A stretch of 64,000 bases of DNA, taken from Opitutaceae bacterium (GTDB taxonomy: Bacteria; Verrucomicrobiota; Verrucomicrobiia; Opitutales; Opitutaceae). The position numbers were made by a program, and so were the translations under genes. The notes under the pieces were generated by a model that was not told where the DNA came from, did not search any database, and saw only the letters and a list, made by a program, of their open reading frames with translations. Positions 31,261 through 40,004 of this stretch are shown here, in pieces. Each line of letters begins with the position of its first letter. The first letter of the stretch is position 1. The DNA lies in contig JABTUS010000001.1 in assembly GCA_015075305.1 (NCBI GenBank), forward strand, positions 1 through 64,000, written 5' to 3'.

Positions 31261-31581
31261 TCAAGCTTTCGCCGAACGCAGCCGGCTCACCGGCAGGGCG
31301 TCGACCGCCGCGCGAAGAATCTCCCCGGCGCTCACGCGCCGGAGCTTCGCCTGCCGCTGCAGGGTCTTCTTGATTCCCTGGGGAAGGCGCACGGATATCT
31401 GTCGATACTCGGCGCGGTCGGCCTGAAACTGGCTGTAGTCAAACTCTTCAAGCGCAACACGAATGACTTCGCTCACCGATCGGGCTCCATTGGAAGAGAG
31501 GGTTGCTTCAATTTTCTCAACGAGAGACAACGGAAGCTCAAAAGTAACGGGGTTGGCGACGGGGGGATTCTTTTTTGCCAT
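31261..31581 (-). CDS. protein with two tandem ribbon-helix-helix motifs
   Basis: The product has 106 residues from ATG 31581; the open frame reaches 20 codons further. Residues 13-47 read as one ribbon-helix-helix unit (TFELPLSLVEKIEATL then SVSEVIRVALEEF), and residues 61-96 as a second (QISVRLPQGIKKTLQRQAKL then VSAGEILRAAVDAL). RHH proteins normally dimerise to make one DNA-binding unit, so two in one chain could fold as an internal pseudodimer. No toxin gene is beside it, so an antitoxin role is not supported. A transcriptional regulator of the neighbouring aminotransferase or ABC ATPase gene is possible. Confidence 0.6.
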   Translation of the reverse strand: MAKKNPPVANPVTFELPLSLVEKIEATLSSNGARSVSEVIRVALEEFDYSQFQADRAEYRQISVRLPQGIKKTLQRQAKLRRVSAGEILRAAVDALPVSRLRSAKA

Positions 31582-31733
31582 GGGTGGACGTGCGGAAAAT
31601 GACGCCAGCATCTCCTTGCCTGTGCAAGAGGTCCGCGGCAATGCAAATCTTCGAGTTTCCTTGTCCAGGATTGGTCCGCGCCCTTGACGCGTGATCTCCA
31701 GATTTCACGCTCCAGCCATCCCCGGAACAAGCA

Positions 31734-32861
31734 ATGGCCAACGTCTCGATTGAAAACCTGGTCAAAATCTACCCGGAAAAGGGTGGGCCGGGCATGAGAG
31801 TGATCCATGGCATCAACCTCGAAGTCCGCGACGGCGAATTCACCGTGCTGGTCGGGCCCTCCGGTTGCGGAAAATCAACAATCCTGCGCATGATTGCGGG
31901 GCTTGAGGAAATCTCCGGAGGCACGATTTCCATTGACGGACGCGTCGTGAACAACCTGCCGCCCCGGGACCGGGATATCGCCATGGTGTTCCAAAATTAC
32001 GCGCTCTATCCCCACATGACGGTCTATGACAACATGGCGTTCGGGCTCAAGCTGCGCAAACTTCCCAAGGCGGAGATTGACGCGCGCGTACGCGAGGCCG
32101 CGACCATGCTTGGACTGGAGCCCTACCTCGCACGCAGGCCCAAGGCGCTCTCCGGGGGGCAGCGCCAGCGCGTCGCGGTCGGACGGGCCATCGTGCGCAA
32201 CCCGAAAGTCTTCCTGTTCGACGAACCCCTTTCGAATCTCGATGCGAGAATGCGCGTCTCGACGCGCACCGACATCTCAAAGCTGCACGCCCGCCTGGGT
32301 GCGACCATGATTTACGTCACTCACGATCAGGCGGAAGCCATGACAATGGGCGACCGCATCTGCGTGCTCAAGGATGGCCGCATCCAGCAGGTCGCCGCGC
32401 CGCTCGATCTCTATAATCGCCCTGACAATTTGTTCGTTGCGGGATTCATCGGCAGCCCACCCATGAATTTTTTCAATGGTGCCGTCCAGAAGGCAGGCGA
32501 CAGCCTTTGCTTCGTGGCCGGCGGCGCAACGGGCGCATCCCTCCGCATTTCCTTGAACGCCGACATGGCAAGGCGCGTTTCTTCGCACATCGGCAAACCC
32601 ATAGTACTTGGCATTCGCCCCGAGGACGTGAGCACGACCTCGGCCACACCCTTCCCGCCCCAATGGAACGCCGAAGCCCGTGTGGATGTTGCCGAGCACA
32701 TGGGGTCTGAAACCCTGCTCTACCTGACGACGGGAGACACAGCGTTCATCGCACGCATGCGCCCGACGGAGCATTACTCTTCCGGTCAGAAGCTCACCGT
32801 GACATTCGATCCCGAAAAGATTCACTTCTTCGACGCGGTCACCGAACAGGTTTTCAGGTAG
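31734..32861 (+). CDS. MalK/UgpC-type sugar ABC transporter ATP-binding protein
   Basis: The product has 375 residues. The Walker A motif GPSGCGKST is near residue 40, [20 protein letters not shown] carries the Q-loop, the signature [19 protein letters not shown] starts near 138, the Walker B is [12 protein letters not shown] near 160, and [11 protein letters not shown] carries the H-loop His. The C-terminal 130 residues form an OB-type TOBE domain ([23 protein letters not shown]). Proteins of this group energise ABC importers of di- and oligosaccharides or glycerol-3-phosphate, and often serve several permeases. No permease or binding protein is nearby, so it may be a shared ATPase. Confidence 0.93.
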   Translation: MANVSIENLVKIYPEKGGPGMRVIHGINLEVRDGEFTVLVGPSGCGKSTILRMIAGLEEISGGTISIDGRVVNNLPPRDRDIAMVFQNYALYPHMTVYDNMAFGLKLRKLPKAEIDARVREAATMLGLEPYLARRPKALSGGQRQRVAVGRAIVRNPKVFLFDEPLSNLDARMRVSTRTDISKLHARLGATMIYVTHDQAEAMTMGDRICVLKDGRIQQVAAPLDLYNRPDNLFVAGFIGSPPMNFFNGAVQKAGDSLCFVAGGATGASLRISLNADMARRVSSHIGKPIVLGIRPEDVSTTSATPFPPQWNAEARVDVAEHMGSETLLYLTTGDTAFIARMRPTEHYSSGQKLTVTFDPEKIHFFDAVTEQVFR

Positions 32862-32903
32862 CGTGGCGATTGGAAGCACCGCGCCTCCGCAACATTATTC
32901 ACG

Positions 32904-33809
32904 TCAGTTCTCCACCGCGACGAGCCCCTGGGTTGGTCGTTGCACCGGATGCGCGAGCTCCTCCGGCGCAAACAGAACGGGTGAAAAATCCTGATCCATT
33001 GCGGCTGCAGTGACAACAAAGCGCGTTTTGTTGCGCGTCGTCTCGTCCCTGAGATCGATGGACTTCACAATCCAGTGTTCACCGACCTTTTTCAAATCGA
33101 GCACCGACATGGATTTCAGCACACTGCCGTCTTCGCCAATCTGGTCGGCCTGCACCAGTGCATTGAACTGCGTGTCGAGAAAAACCCTCACTCCCGTCAA
33201 AGCCGGATGCCGCGAGACAAATGCCGGCGGCGGATAGAACAGGAATGAATTGGCGGGGCGACCTCTGACCTTGCGAATACCCTCGAAGAGGACGTCCTCC
33301 CACCAGAGGAATGGCATCTGAAGGTCGAACGGAGTGAGATTCGTTTCACCCAGCGGACTGAACAAGCTGTCCACCGCCAGCACGGCAACTTCTCCCGGCT
33401 TTGTTGCGTCCCATCTCCAGACCGCAGAATGGACCCCGCCCTTCAGAAGCAGTCTGAGGCTCGAGGAATGATTTTGATCGAGTGAATCATCGCCAATGAG
33501 TTCCACTCGGCTGATCGGACCATCCTCGCGCAGATCATTCCATAGTTTTCCCGCCCGCACCTTCTCTGGTCCGCGGCGGGGCATCACGCGAAGCTTGAAC
33601 TCTAGGTACCCGCGAAATCCCCTTTGCCGAAAATCGGCGAGAAATGCGCGGCCCTCCTCCTGATTCGGCTTTGAAAGCTGGACGTAGTCGGGCGGTGGAC
33701 GGTAACGCTTGTGCTGCGACCAGGCGGTGGACGCGGCAACGGCCAGGATGCAACTGATGCAGGCGGGGATCCTGCTTCGCACCCACCTGACCTGCCTGAG
33801 GGAGGTCAT
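32904..33809 (-). CDS. exported protein of outer-membrane lipoprotein-sorting type (unknown function)
   Basis: The product has 301 residues. A signal peptide (ACISCILAVAASTAWSQ) ends near residue 32. The mature part has alternating strands and segments such as RVELIGDDSLDQNHSSSLRL, MPFLWWEDVLFEGIRKVRGR, NSFLFYPPPAF and HWIVKSIDLRDETTRNKTRF, matching the pattern of LolA-like outer-membrane lipoprotein-sorting proteins found in Verrucomicrobia and Planctomycetes. That fold binds lipids or lipoprotein acyl chains, so a periplasmic lipid-handling role is inferred. The 20-bp gap to secG on the same strand suggests co-transcription after secG. Confidence 0.65.
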   Translation of the reverse strand: MTSLRQVRWVRSRIPACISCILAVAASTAWSQHKRYRPPPDYVQLSKPNQEEGRAFLADFRQRGFRGYLEFKLRVMPRRGPEKVRAGKLWNDLREDGPISRVELIGDDSLDQNHSSSLRLLLKGGVHSAVWRWDATKPGEVAVLAVDSLFSPLGETNLTPFDLQMPFLWWEDVLFEGIRKVRGRPANSFLFYPPPAFVSRHPALTGVRVFLDTQFNALVQADQIGEDGSVLKSMSVLDLKKVGEHWIVKSIDLRDETTRNKTRFVVTAAAMDQDFSPVLFAPEELAHPVQRPTQGLVAVEN

Positions 33810-33829
33810 GGGCTGGGGATCCGCCGCCT

Positions 33830-34246
33830 CTACGGATTGGGTTTCGGCTGGTCCGCCCTGGGTGCCGCTGGCGTCGCCTCAACCGGAGCCGGAGTGGAGG
33901 CGGTCGTTTCCGGTGCCGGCGCAGGCACGGCAGTGGAAGCAGCAGCCGGAGCGACAGCGGGCGCGGCAATAGTGGGCAGAGCACCGCCGGCCGCCGCCGC
34001 ATGCTTGCGCTGATAAATGTGCCCCAGATAGAGAATGAACGAGAGCACAAAAAATGCGATTGCCGCATTGATCGTCGCCTTTGAAAGCACGGTGTTCGTC
34101 TCGGCGCCAAACGCCGCCTCCGCAGCCCCTCCCCCCATGGCCGCCCCCACCCCGCCGTCCTTCGATTTCTGGGCCAGCACAACCAGCGACAGAAAAAGCG
34201 CGATCAGGATCAGGACAAATGTGAGAATACCGATGACGATGCTCAT
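33830..34246 (-). CDS. secG: preprotein translocase subunit SecG
   Basis: The product has 138 residues from ATG 34246 ([20 protein letters not shown]). Two membrane helices lie at about 3-24 and 53-76, linked by the cytoplasmic loop [20 protein letters not shown], with the SecG-type FG region shortened to [14 protein letters not shown]. The chain then extends about 60 residues with an Ala/Pro/Thr-rich low-complexity tail (about 85-138), longer than typical SecG. It forms part of the SecYEG channel and helps SecA-driven export. Confidence 0.85.
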   Translation of the reverse strand: MSIVIGILTFVLILIALFLSLVVLAQKSKDGGVGAAMGGGAAEAAFGAETNTVLSKATINAAIAFFVLSFILYLGHIYQRKHAAAAGGALPTIAAPAVAPAAASTAVPAPAPETTASTPAPVEATPAAPRADQPKPNP

Positions 34247-34474
34247 TTGAATCGGACACGAAAACCCCTCTGCCCGCTCATTGTCAATGTTTGTCTCCAA
34301 CGCGGCGATTGACGACTTCAGTCGCCCCCGGAGCATCCCCGATTATACGTGGGTTGGCAGGCAAAGTACATTCATGTAGGTTCAAGCGAACCGCGATTCC
34401 TGTGCCCCCATCGGCCTCGCTCACATGCCGACCGAAGCCGGTTCGTTGGCGGATTGATTCCTTAACAACTGCAC

Positions 34475-36808
34475 ATGCCCCGCTCTCGCCAGTCCACCTC
34501 GGAAAATGCACTTCGCACGCCGGGCATCCTCCCATCGCACTTGATGACGCTTGGCCTGCTTGTGGTGGTCAGCCTCATACCCATGACTGCAGCCCGCGCG
34601 CAGTCCGACTATCTCCTTGTCCCAGGACACGGTCTCACCAACAGAACGGATGGCCGGGCTTCGAATGCCATCACCATCGACGATCTCATACGAGAATGTC
34701 AGGCCACCGGCCCGTGGATGCGCTTCATCGAGCGCGAGTATGACTGGGACGAACTGCAGGGGAGCGGACCGGGCAACACCCCGGGAGAATTCAAGCTGGG
34801 CAACCCGGGAATCGGCCGGATTGTCGCCGAGGCCATCGCCTGCAAGAATGCGGGTTTGAAGCTGCGTGTCATGCTCACGCACAAGTTTTCCGCCCTGCCC
34901 CAGTTCCTGACGCGCGGATGGAAGTACGCAACCGGCGACCAGACAACCGAGCCCAGGGAGACCTCAAACATCAAACTGGATATGCCCGAGGTTCTCCAGT
35001 TTTTGGAAAACCTGTACACGGCCGTCATTTCAGAACTGAAGAAATCCGCCGAAGCTCGCGACGCCTTCTACGGCTTCGTGATCCAGGAGCATGAAGTGGG
35101 GACAAGCAGCTACTGGACCACAGGCACGAGAGGGGCCTGGATCGAAAACCTGAAGGCCTTTCACCTCTGGCTGGCAGGCCGGGAATGGAATCCCGGCTCG
35201 AAGGAATGGACTTGGGCGGACGGGCGGCTGCGCAACTTCAACCCAGGCGCCAGCAGTCCGCACCGGCTCTTCTGGCAGATGGTCAACTCACCAACAACGG
35301 AGGTGAAGACAATCATCGCCCACCTGCTTGACACGAAGACGATCGGCATGGGCGGCGGTATTTGCGGACCGGATACATTTCCCCGCGAGCCCGGACCCAC
35401 GCCATCCCACGGAGGCCCTCGCGGCGCCCTCTACCGGTGCTACGAGGAAATGAGATCCGTGCGGAACGTGCTGCCGATGTCGCTTCATGTCTATCACCTG
35501 AACTATTGGAACCCCTATGTTCACGCGGCGAAGAACGATGTGAACATGAACGCGCCCGAGAAGGACATGGATCCATTGATCGGGCCCCAGGCCATCTGGG
35601 GGCGCCAGCCCGAACTCCCTTCAATCAACGGCGGACCGAACGGCAACGCCGGGATCGGCATCGCCAACTTCCTCGGGTGCGTGCCAGAGGATCAGCAGGA
35701 TCCCGACAATCTCCGCGTCAACAATGTCGTGTGGAGTTTCGTCAAGAGCATCCCTCCCGAGGCCAGGTATCAGAATCCCCAGGTTAAGGAATACGGCTGG
35801 CCGGATGTCAGGGCATGGATGACAAACACGGGCAGGTACGCCCAAGGACAGTCGGAGGACAGCACAAACCAGTTTGCCAGGGGGGCTGATGATCTCGGCA
35901 ATTTCACAGGAGGATGCAATCGCATCACGCCCTCATCCATTCGCAGCGCTCCGCTGCCGCCATCCCGGCTGATCAACCTCTCCACGCGCGGCTCCGTGCT
36001 GACAGGGGACAATGTCATGATACTCGGCTTCGTCGTCCAGGGAAGCGCCGGCAAGCGGTTGCTCATCCGCGCCGTCGGACCCGGCCTCGGCAATCTCGGC
36101 GTTGCAAATTTTCTCCGCGACCCGGTCCTGACACTCAATCGCCAGGTTGGCAATGTCATGAGCGACATCGCCTCGAACGACAACTGGAGCGAAAGCGCGG
36201 ACGCCGAAGCCATCAGGCTGACCGCAACCACCGTCGGCGCATTTCCACTGTCTGAACATGGTGCCGACGCCGCACTGCTGGCCACTCTCCAGCCGGGTCT
36301 CTACACCGCCGTTGTCAGGGGCCGCGGCTCGCTCACGGGAATCGGAATCGTTGAGCTTTACGACGCGGACGACACATCGGTCGATGCGAATCTCGTCAAC
36401 ATCTCCACGCGAGGATTCTGCGGTGTTGGCGAGGAAATCATCATTCCAGGGTTCATCATTTCACCCGGCGCTCCCAAGAAACTCCTGATCCGCGTGGTCG
36501 GGCCGACGCTCGCCGGTGCGCCCTACAATGTGGCCGGGACAATGCGCGATCCGCGACTCACCTTGATCCGAACGCTAAGTGACAGTTCAAACACTGTGAT
36601 CCAAACGCAGGATGACTGGGGCGACACTGCCGATGCAGCAGCGGTCATGCAGGCGGCGCAGCTTGCCGGCGCATTCCCGCTCGCGCCCGGCAGCGGAGAC
36701 GCAGCAATCGTTGCCACGCTCGATCCGGGGGTCTATACCGTTCACGGCTCTGCGGAGGACGGCGTGAGTACTGGAGTCGTGCTCGTGGAGGTCTACGCCG
36801 TGCCCTAG
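34475..36808 (+). CDS. large secreted protein, TIM-barrel-like catalytic-type domain plus two C-terminal modules
   Basis: The product has 777 residues. A signal peptide (LMTLGLLVVVSLIPMTAARA) ends near residue 43. Residues about 45-480 look like a TIM-barrel carbohydrate-active domain: GPWMRFIEREYDWDELQGSG, VIQEHEVGTSSYWTTGTRGA with a possible catalytic Glu in EHE, and SLHVYHLNYWNPY. No GH family can be named with confidence. Residues about 498-635 and 638-777 are two copies of a module that begins LINLSTRG or LVNISTRG, continues LLIRAVGPGLGNLGV and LLIRVVGPTLAG, then NDNWSES / DDWGDTA, and ends VEVYAVP. The same module closes the protein at 6307-7713. The copies likely form surface-exposed beta domains. 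Confidence 0.75.
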   Translation: MPRSRQSTSENALRTPGILPSHLMTLGLLVVVSLIPMTAARAQSDYLLVPGHGLTNRTDGRASNAITIDDLIRECQATGPWMRFIEREYDWDELQGSGPGNTPGEFKLGNPGIGRIVAEAIACKNAGLKLRVMLTHKFSALPQFLTRGWKYATGDQTTEPRETSNIKLDMPEVLQFLENLYTAVISELKKSAEARDAFYGFVIQEHEVGTSSYWTTGTRGAWIENLKAFHLWLAGREWNPGSKEWTWADGRLRNFNPGASSPHRLFWQMVNSPTTEVKTIIAHLLDTKTIGMGGGICGPDTFPREPGPTPSHGGPRGALYRCYEEMRSVRNVLPMSLHVYHLNYWNPYVHAAKNDVNMNAPEKDMDPLIGPQAIWGRQPELPSINGGPNGNAGIGIANFLGCVPEDQQDPDNLRVNNVVWSFVKSIPPEARYQNPQVKEYGWPDVRAWMTNTGRYAQGQSEDSTNQFARGADDLGNFTGGCNRITPSSIRSAPLPPSRLINLSTRGSVLTGDNVMILGFVVQGSAGKRLLIRAVGPGLGNLGVANFLRDPVLTLNRQVGNVMSDIASNDNWSESADAEAIRLTATTVGAFPLSEHGADAALLATLQPGLYTAVVRGRGSLTGIGIVELYDADDTSVDANLVNISTRGFCGVGEEIIIPGFIISPGAPKKLLIRVVGPTLAGAPYNVAGTMRDPRLTLIRTLSDSSNTVIQTQDDWGDTADAAAVMQAAQLAGAFPLAPGSGDAAIVATLDPGVYTVHGSAEDGVSTGVVLVEVYAVP

Positions 36809-37215
36809 CAAGACGTGATTTGCCACCAGACTCCAGCAACATGAATCACCGCCGGTGCCAGGCCCTGTATTCTGGCTGCTGCGCTGCCCAATGCACCGCG
36901 CAGCCTTCGCGAAAATCCAAATCCGCGCCAAAACAATGGAGGGGCGCGCTCTGTCGTGCCCAGGCGACGCCGATTACAAGACGACGCCGGTTCAATTCCC
37001 CATCGGCATCGCACATTGTGACCTCAAGTTGTACTGACATGCCTCAGCCCCAACGGGGCGATACAACCCCTGCCCATGGCGAAGCGATGGATTCGAGGTG
37101 AGCGGCTGAGTCGGAACCGGGCGCCCCAACGGGGCGATACATCCCCAGCCCATGGCAACGCCATGGGTTCACGGGTGAACCAAAAACAGAGAGCCCTGAA
37201 GGGGCGGCACATTTC
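36809..37215. repeat. intergenic region with palindromic repeats and a ~90-bp dispersed element
   Basis: No gene is supported between 36809 and 37215. At 36935-37020, read on the minus strand, is an approximately 90-bp element (core CGTCTTGTAATCGGCGTC, then GGGCACGACAGAGCGCGC) that recurs in opposite orientation at 51354-51443. From about 37045 to 37215 are GC-rich repeat units: GCCCCAACGGGGCGATACA (37123-37141), a palindrome CCCATGGCAACGCCATGGG at 37149-37167, and AGCCCTGAAGGGGCGGCACA ending near 37212. The same units recur at 43106-43262 and 51510-51680. Confidence 0.75.
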
Positions 37216-37475
37216 TCTCGAGTTTGCTTCGTCGCGCAGCCCACTGACTCCGGTGCTGTTGGACCACTGCCGGTTGCCGATCGAATCGTAGGCGCAATGT
37301 CAGCGACCCGGCAGCGACGCGGTCTGGCTCGTCGCATTCGAGCCCGGGTAGCCGATGCCCGCGGTCAATTCCCCGCGTCCATTGTAGGCAAACTGGCGGT
37401 TTGTGGCGTCGCCATAATCCGCATAGGCGGAGCCCTCCTGTAGCATTCATGGCTATCTCAAATACCACAAACGTT
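37216..37475 (-). pseudogene. RHS/YD-repeat gene fragment (copy 1)
   Basis: On the minus strand from about 37425 the frame reads YADYGDATNRQFAYNGRGE, then LTAGIGYPGSNAT, a stop codon, and AYDSIGNRQWSNSTGVSGL. YD-repeat (RHS) proteins carry the AYDxxGNRxxS pattern, so this is a decayed piece of such a gene. The frame is broken by an internal stop and by a one-base shift upstream. Similar fragments lie at 43262-43537 and 51190-51335. The fragment runs directly into palindromic repeats on one side and into a methyltransferase frame on the other. Confidence 0.7.
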
Positions 37476-37633
37476 AGGGGCCGACCCCGTGGAAATGGCT
37501 CTTCACGCCACTGCAGTCGGCGCAGATTGAAATCGAGGCATCCGGCAAGGTTCGACTCCGGGAGAAGGTTGTCGCACAGGCACCCGCATCAAGCAGCGAA
37601 ACCCACGACCGCGAAAAACGGCACCTAGTTCCC

Positions 37634-38455
37634 TTGAACGCGCGCTGGCTCCATGCGCTCGGAGTGACCAATGCGGCGGGGCGGCCGCGCGAAGGCATGT
37701 CCGCAAAACTGCGCCAGATCCAGAAATTTACGGAAGTGCTGTGCAGTCTCCTCATCGAGGCCGGACTGATCGCCCCTTCGATGGAAGATATGGAGGCCGA
37801 CTCTCCCCCACCATTCACCATTGCGGACATGGGATGCGGCAAGGGATATCTGACCTTTGCCACGGCCAGCGTCCTGGGACCGCGAGCACGGGTCGTGGGT
37901 GTGGAAACCAGAGCGGACTTGGTGAAACTCTGTTCAGAAGTCGCCCGGCAGGCTGGGATGGAATCGTTGAGTTTTGTGCAGGGAGACATCGCCTCGACGG
38001 AATTGCCTCGAAACAACGGATGCGAAGTTCTGATCGCGCTGCATGCCTGCGACACCGCGACCGACGATGCGCTCGCGCGCGGCGTAGCTGCCGGCGCGCG
38101 GCTCCTGGTTGTCTCTCCGTGCTGCCAGAAGGAACTGCGCCCGCAGATGCAGCCTCCCGCCATTCTTGCGGATGCCCTGAGACACGGAATCTTTCTCGAA
38201 CGCCAGGCCGAGTTTGTCACCGACGCCCTGCGCGCCCAGCTTCTCGAATGGGCCGGCTACCGTACCAAGGTGTTTGAATTCGTCAGCACAGAGCACACCG
38301 CGCGAAACATCATGATTGCGGCGATCAAGGATCACCCTCCAGGACAGCAGGGGCGATTGCATCGCTTGCGAAACTTCGCACGATTCTACGGCGTGCGGTC
38401 TCAAGCGTTGGCAAGGCATCTTGGCGTAGACCTGGCGGCGGAGGAAGAGTCGTGA
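37634..38455 (+). CDS. SAM-dependent methyltransferase, probably 5'-truncated
   Basis: The product has 273 residues if it starts at TTG 37634; ATG 37697 is another option. The SAM fold is clear: TIADMGCGKGYLTFATASVL (about residues 62-81), VVGVETRADLVKLCSEVARQ, ALHACDTATDDALARG, and VVSPCCQKELRPQMQP, matching class I methyltransferases of the CCQ/METTL25-like type. The reading frame continues without a stop upstream to 37478, encoding plausible protein (LQSAQIEIEASGKVRLREKV), but no ATG or GTG start is in frame and the repeat/RHS junction begins just before. An N-terminal domain has therefore probably been lost. It overlaps the next gene by 4 bp (GTGA). It may be a pseudogene. Confidence 0.7.
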   Translation: MNARWLHALGVTNAAGRPREGMSAKLRQIQKFTEVLCSLLIEAGLIAPSMEDMEADSPPPFTIADMGCGKGYLTFATASVLGPRARVVGVETRADLVKLCSEVARQAGMESLSFVQGDIASTELPRNNGCEVLIALHACDTATDDALARGVAAGARLLVVSPCCQKELRPQMQPPAILADALRHGIFLERQAEFVTDALRAQLLEWAGYRTKVFEFVSTEHTARNIMIAAIKDHPPGQQGRLHRLRNFARFYGVRSQALARHLGVDLAAEEES

Positions 38456-39444
38456 CCTGGGATTCACTCGACTGGAGCATTCTGGATCGCCTGCGGACAC
38501 AGTTCCTGGACCGCACCATTTCGTCAGGAGCCTACTGGCGGACTTCCGACGATCTTGCAGCCTACGACCTGACCTATGGTGAACGCATAGGATGGAAATG
38601 GGATGCGGTTCTCGCTGAATTGCGCCTGCGCCAATGGAAACCAACGAGAAAGAGCGCATTGCGGGTGATGGACTGGGGATGCGGCTCCGGTATCGCTGGG
38701 AGGCGAGTCACCGAGTGGCTGGGAACAGCAGCCGTGGGTTCCCTCTCGGTGTGGGATCATTCTGAGATTGCCCGCCGTTTCGCCGCCGAAAGAGCACGGG
38801 AACAATTTCCTGGCCTCGATGTTCGCGAATCCGCGCAAGGCGAGGAAGCCAGTGATATCCTTGTTGTCAGCCATGTCCTGAACGAGTTGTCGCCTGACGC
38901 AGAAGCGTCTCTGTTCCGCTGCATGGCAAAGGCCTCTGCAATTCTCTGGGTGGAGCCGGGAACTCATGCCGTTGCGCGCGCCCTGCAACGACACCACGAC
39001 AAGCTGCTGGGCGCTTTCCTGGTCGTGGCCCCCTGTACACATCAGGCCGGCTGCGGCCTCAACTCAACGGAGAACGAACAGCATTGGTGTCACCACTTCG
39101 CGCCTCCCCCTGCCGGAATCCATTCCGACGGCAACTGGGTGCGGTTCGGTCAGCGCGCGGGAATCGACCTCCGCAGTCTTCCCTACTCCCTCCTGGTCCT
39201 AGACAGAACTCCGCCGGCAGAATCATCCGCAACGCCCACCGCGCGCGTGATCGGTCGACCGGAGGCCTTCAAGCCCTATGTGCGACTGCTTGGATGCGAG
39301 CAGGATGGCGTGCGTGAACTCAGCGTGCACAAACGCGACTGCCCCGACCTGTTCAGGCAACTGCAGAAGAACAAGGGGCCGCTGCTCTACACCTGGCGCC
39401 GCCAGGAGGCCAGAATCGTTTCGGGCACGACCTTCATCCCGTAG
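38452..39444 (+). CDS. Rsm22-like (METTL17-type) methyltransferase-fold protein
   Basis: The product has 330 residues from GTG 38452, overlapping the previous stop by 4 bp, which suggests translational coupling. The SAM motif RVMDWGCGSGIAGRRVTEWL lies near residue 70, then VSHVLNELSPDAEASLF and ILWVEPGTHAVARALQ. A cysteine cluster at about 194-215, VVAPCTHQAGCGLNS then HWCHHFAPPP, matches the metal-binding site of Rsm22/METTL17 proteins, which associate with the small ribosomal subunit. A ribosome-assembly role is inferred. The paired methyltransferase gene upstream suggests both act on related RNA targets. Confidence 0.78.
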   Translation: MTWDSLDWSILDRLRTQFLDRTISSGAYWRTSDDLAAYDLTYGERIGWKWDAVLAELRLRQWKPTRKSALRVMDWGCGSGIAGRRVTEWLGTAAVGSLSVWDHSEIARRFAAERAREQFPGLDVRESAQGEEASDILVVSHVLNELSPDAEASLFRCMAKASAILWVEPGTHAVARALQRHHDKLLGAFLVVAPCTHQAGCGLNSTENEQHWCHHFAPPPAGIHSDGNWVRFGQRAGIDLRSLPYSLLVLDRTPPAESSATPTARVIGRPEAFKPYVRLLGCEQDGVRELSVHKRDCPDLFRQLQKNKGPLLYTWRRQEARIVSGTTFIP

Positions 39445-39593
39445 CGTAGTTTCCTGGGAAGAATCATCGGGCGAACGAAAACCCGCTATTGTGTTTGCGC
39501 CGCAAATGCCCAAGCTCCACGCAAAAGTAGGCCATATTGAATACTGTGATGAGAATCCAGACGCCATCCCTTCGATCGCCTTCGCCAGGACGC

Positions 39594-39824
39594 ATGAAGG
39601 TCATCGCCTGTCTGCTTGTAGCGATGACAGCGATGGCGGCCTTTGCGGCAGATGTCGGCGCAGCCAAGGACGCATCCGGCCGCACAGAACGAAAGCGCAG
39701 GGAAGAAGCCTCTGCGAAACGCGCCGCGAAGCCCGACAGCGGGGAGAACGCCTCGCGCGGACAGTCAAAAGATCGATCAGAAACGGACCCCTCATCCTCC
39801 CGCGCTCGCGTCTGGCTCACCTGA
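39594..39824 (+). CDS. small exported basic protein, unknown
   Basis: The product has 76 residues from ATG 39594. Residues 1-18 form a signal peptide (MKVIACLLVAMTAMAAFA). The mature part is highly charged and Lys/Arg/Glu/Ser-rich (RTERKRREEASAKRAAKPDS), without cysteines, and probably disordered. The hydrophobic leader followed by an abrupt charged change argues for a real gene, but length and composition leave doubt. Confidence 0.45.
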   Translation: MKVIACLLVAMTAMAAFAADVGAAKDASGRTERKRREEASAKRAAKPDSGENASRGQSKDRSETDPSSSRARVWLT

Positions 39825-39971
39825 GCGGACAGTGCGGATGGACGATTTCCCAATCCCGTCTGTTTGAACCAGAGCGAAGGCTGCGCATTGTCGTGGCACG
39901 TTCGAAGGTTCGATTCCGAGATGTAAACCCTCAAAACACCGGGTTGTCTGCAGCCGGACATTCGGATTGAA

Positions 39972-39992
39972 TTATATCGTCAACCGATATAA
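39972..39992. promoter_or_regulatory. perfect inverted repeat upstream of ClC channel gene
   Basis: TTATATCG (39972-39979) and CGATATAA (39985-39992) are exact inverted copies separated by TCAAC. The site is AT-rich in a GC-rich setting and ends 12 bp before the ATG at 40005. It could be an operator or a 5'-end stem; the regulator is unknown. Confidence 0.45.
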
Positions 39993-40004
39993 GCCTCGTC
40001 CCTT

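Noticed and set aside
36846-37040. 64-codon minus-strand frame covering the 90-bp element as a real gene
   Set aside because: The matching copy at 51354-51443 does not keep the frame, so coding is unlikely; kept as a repeat.
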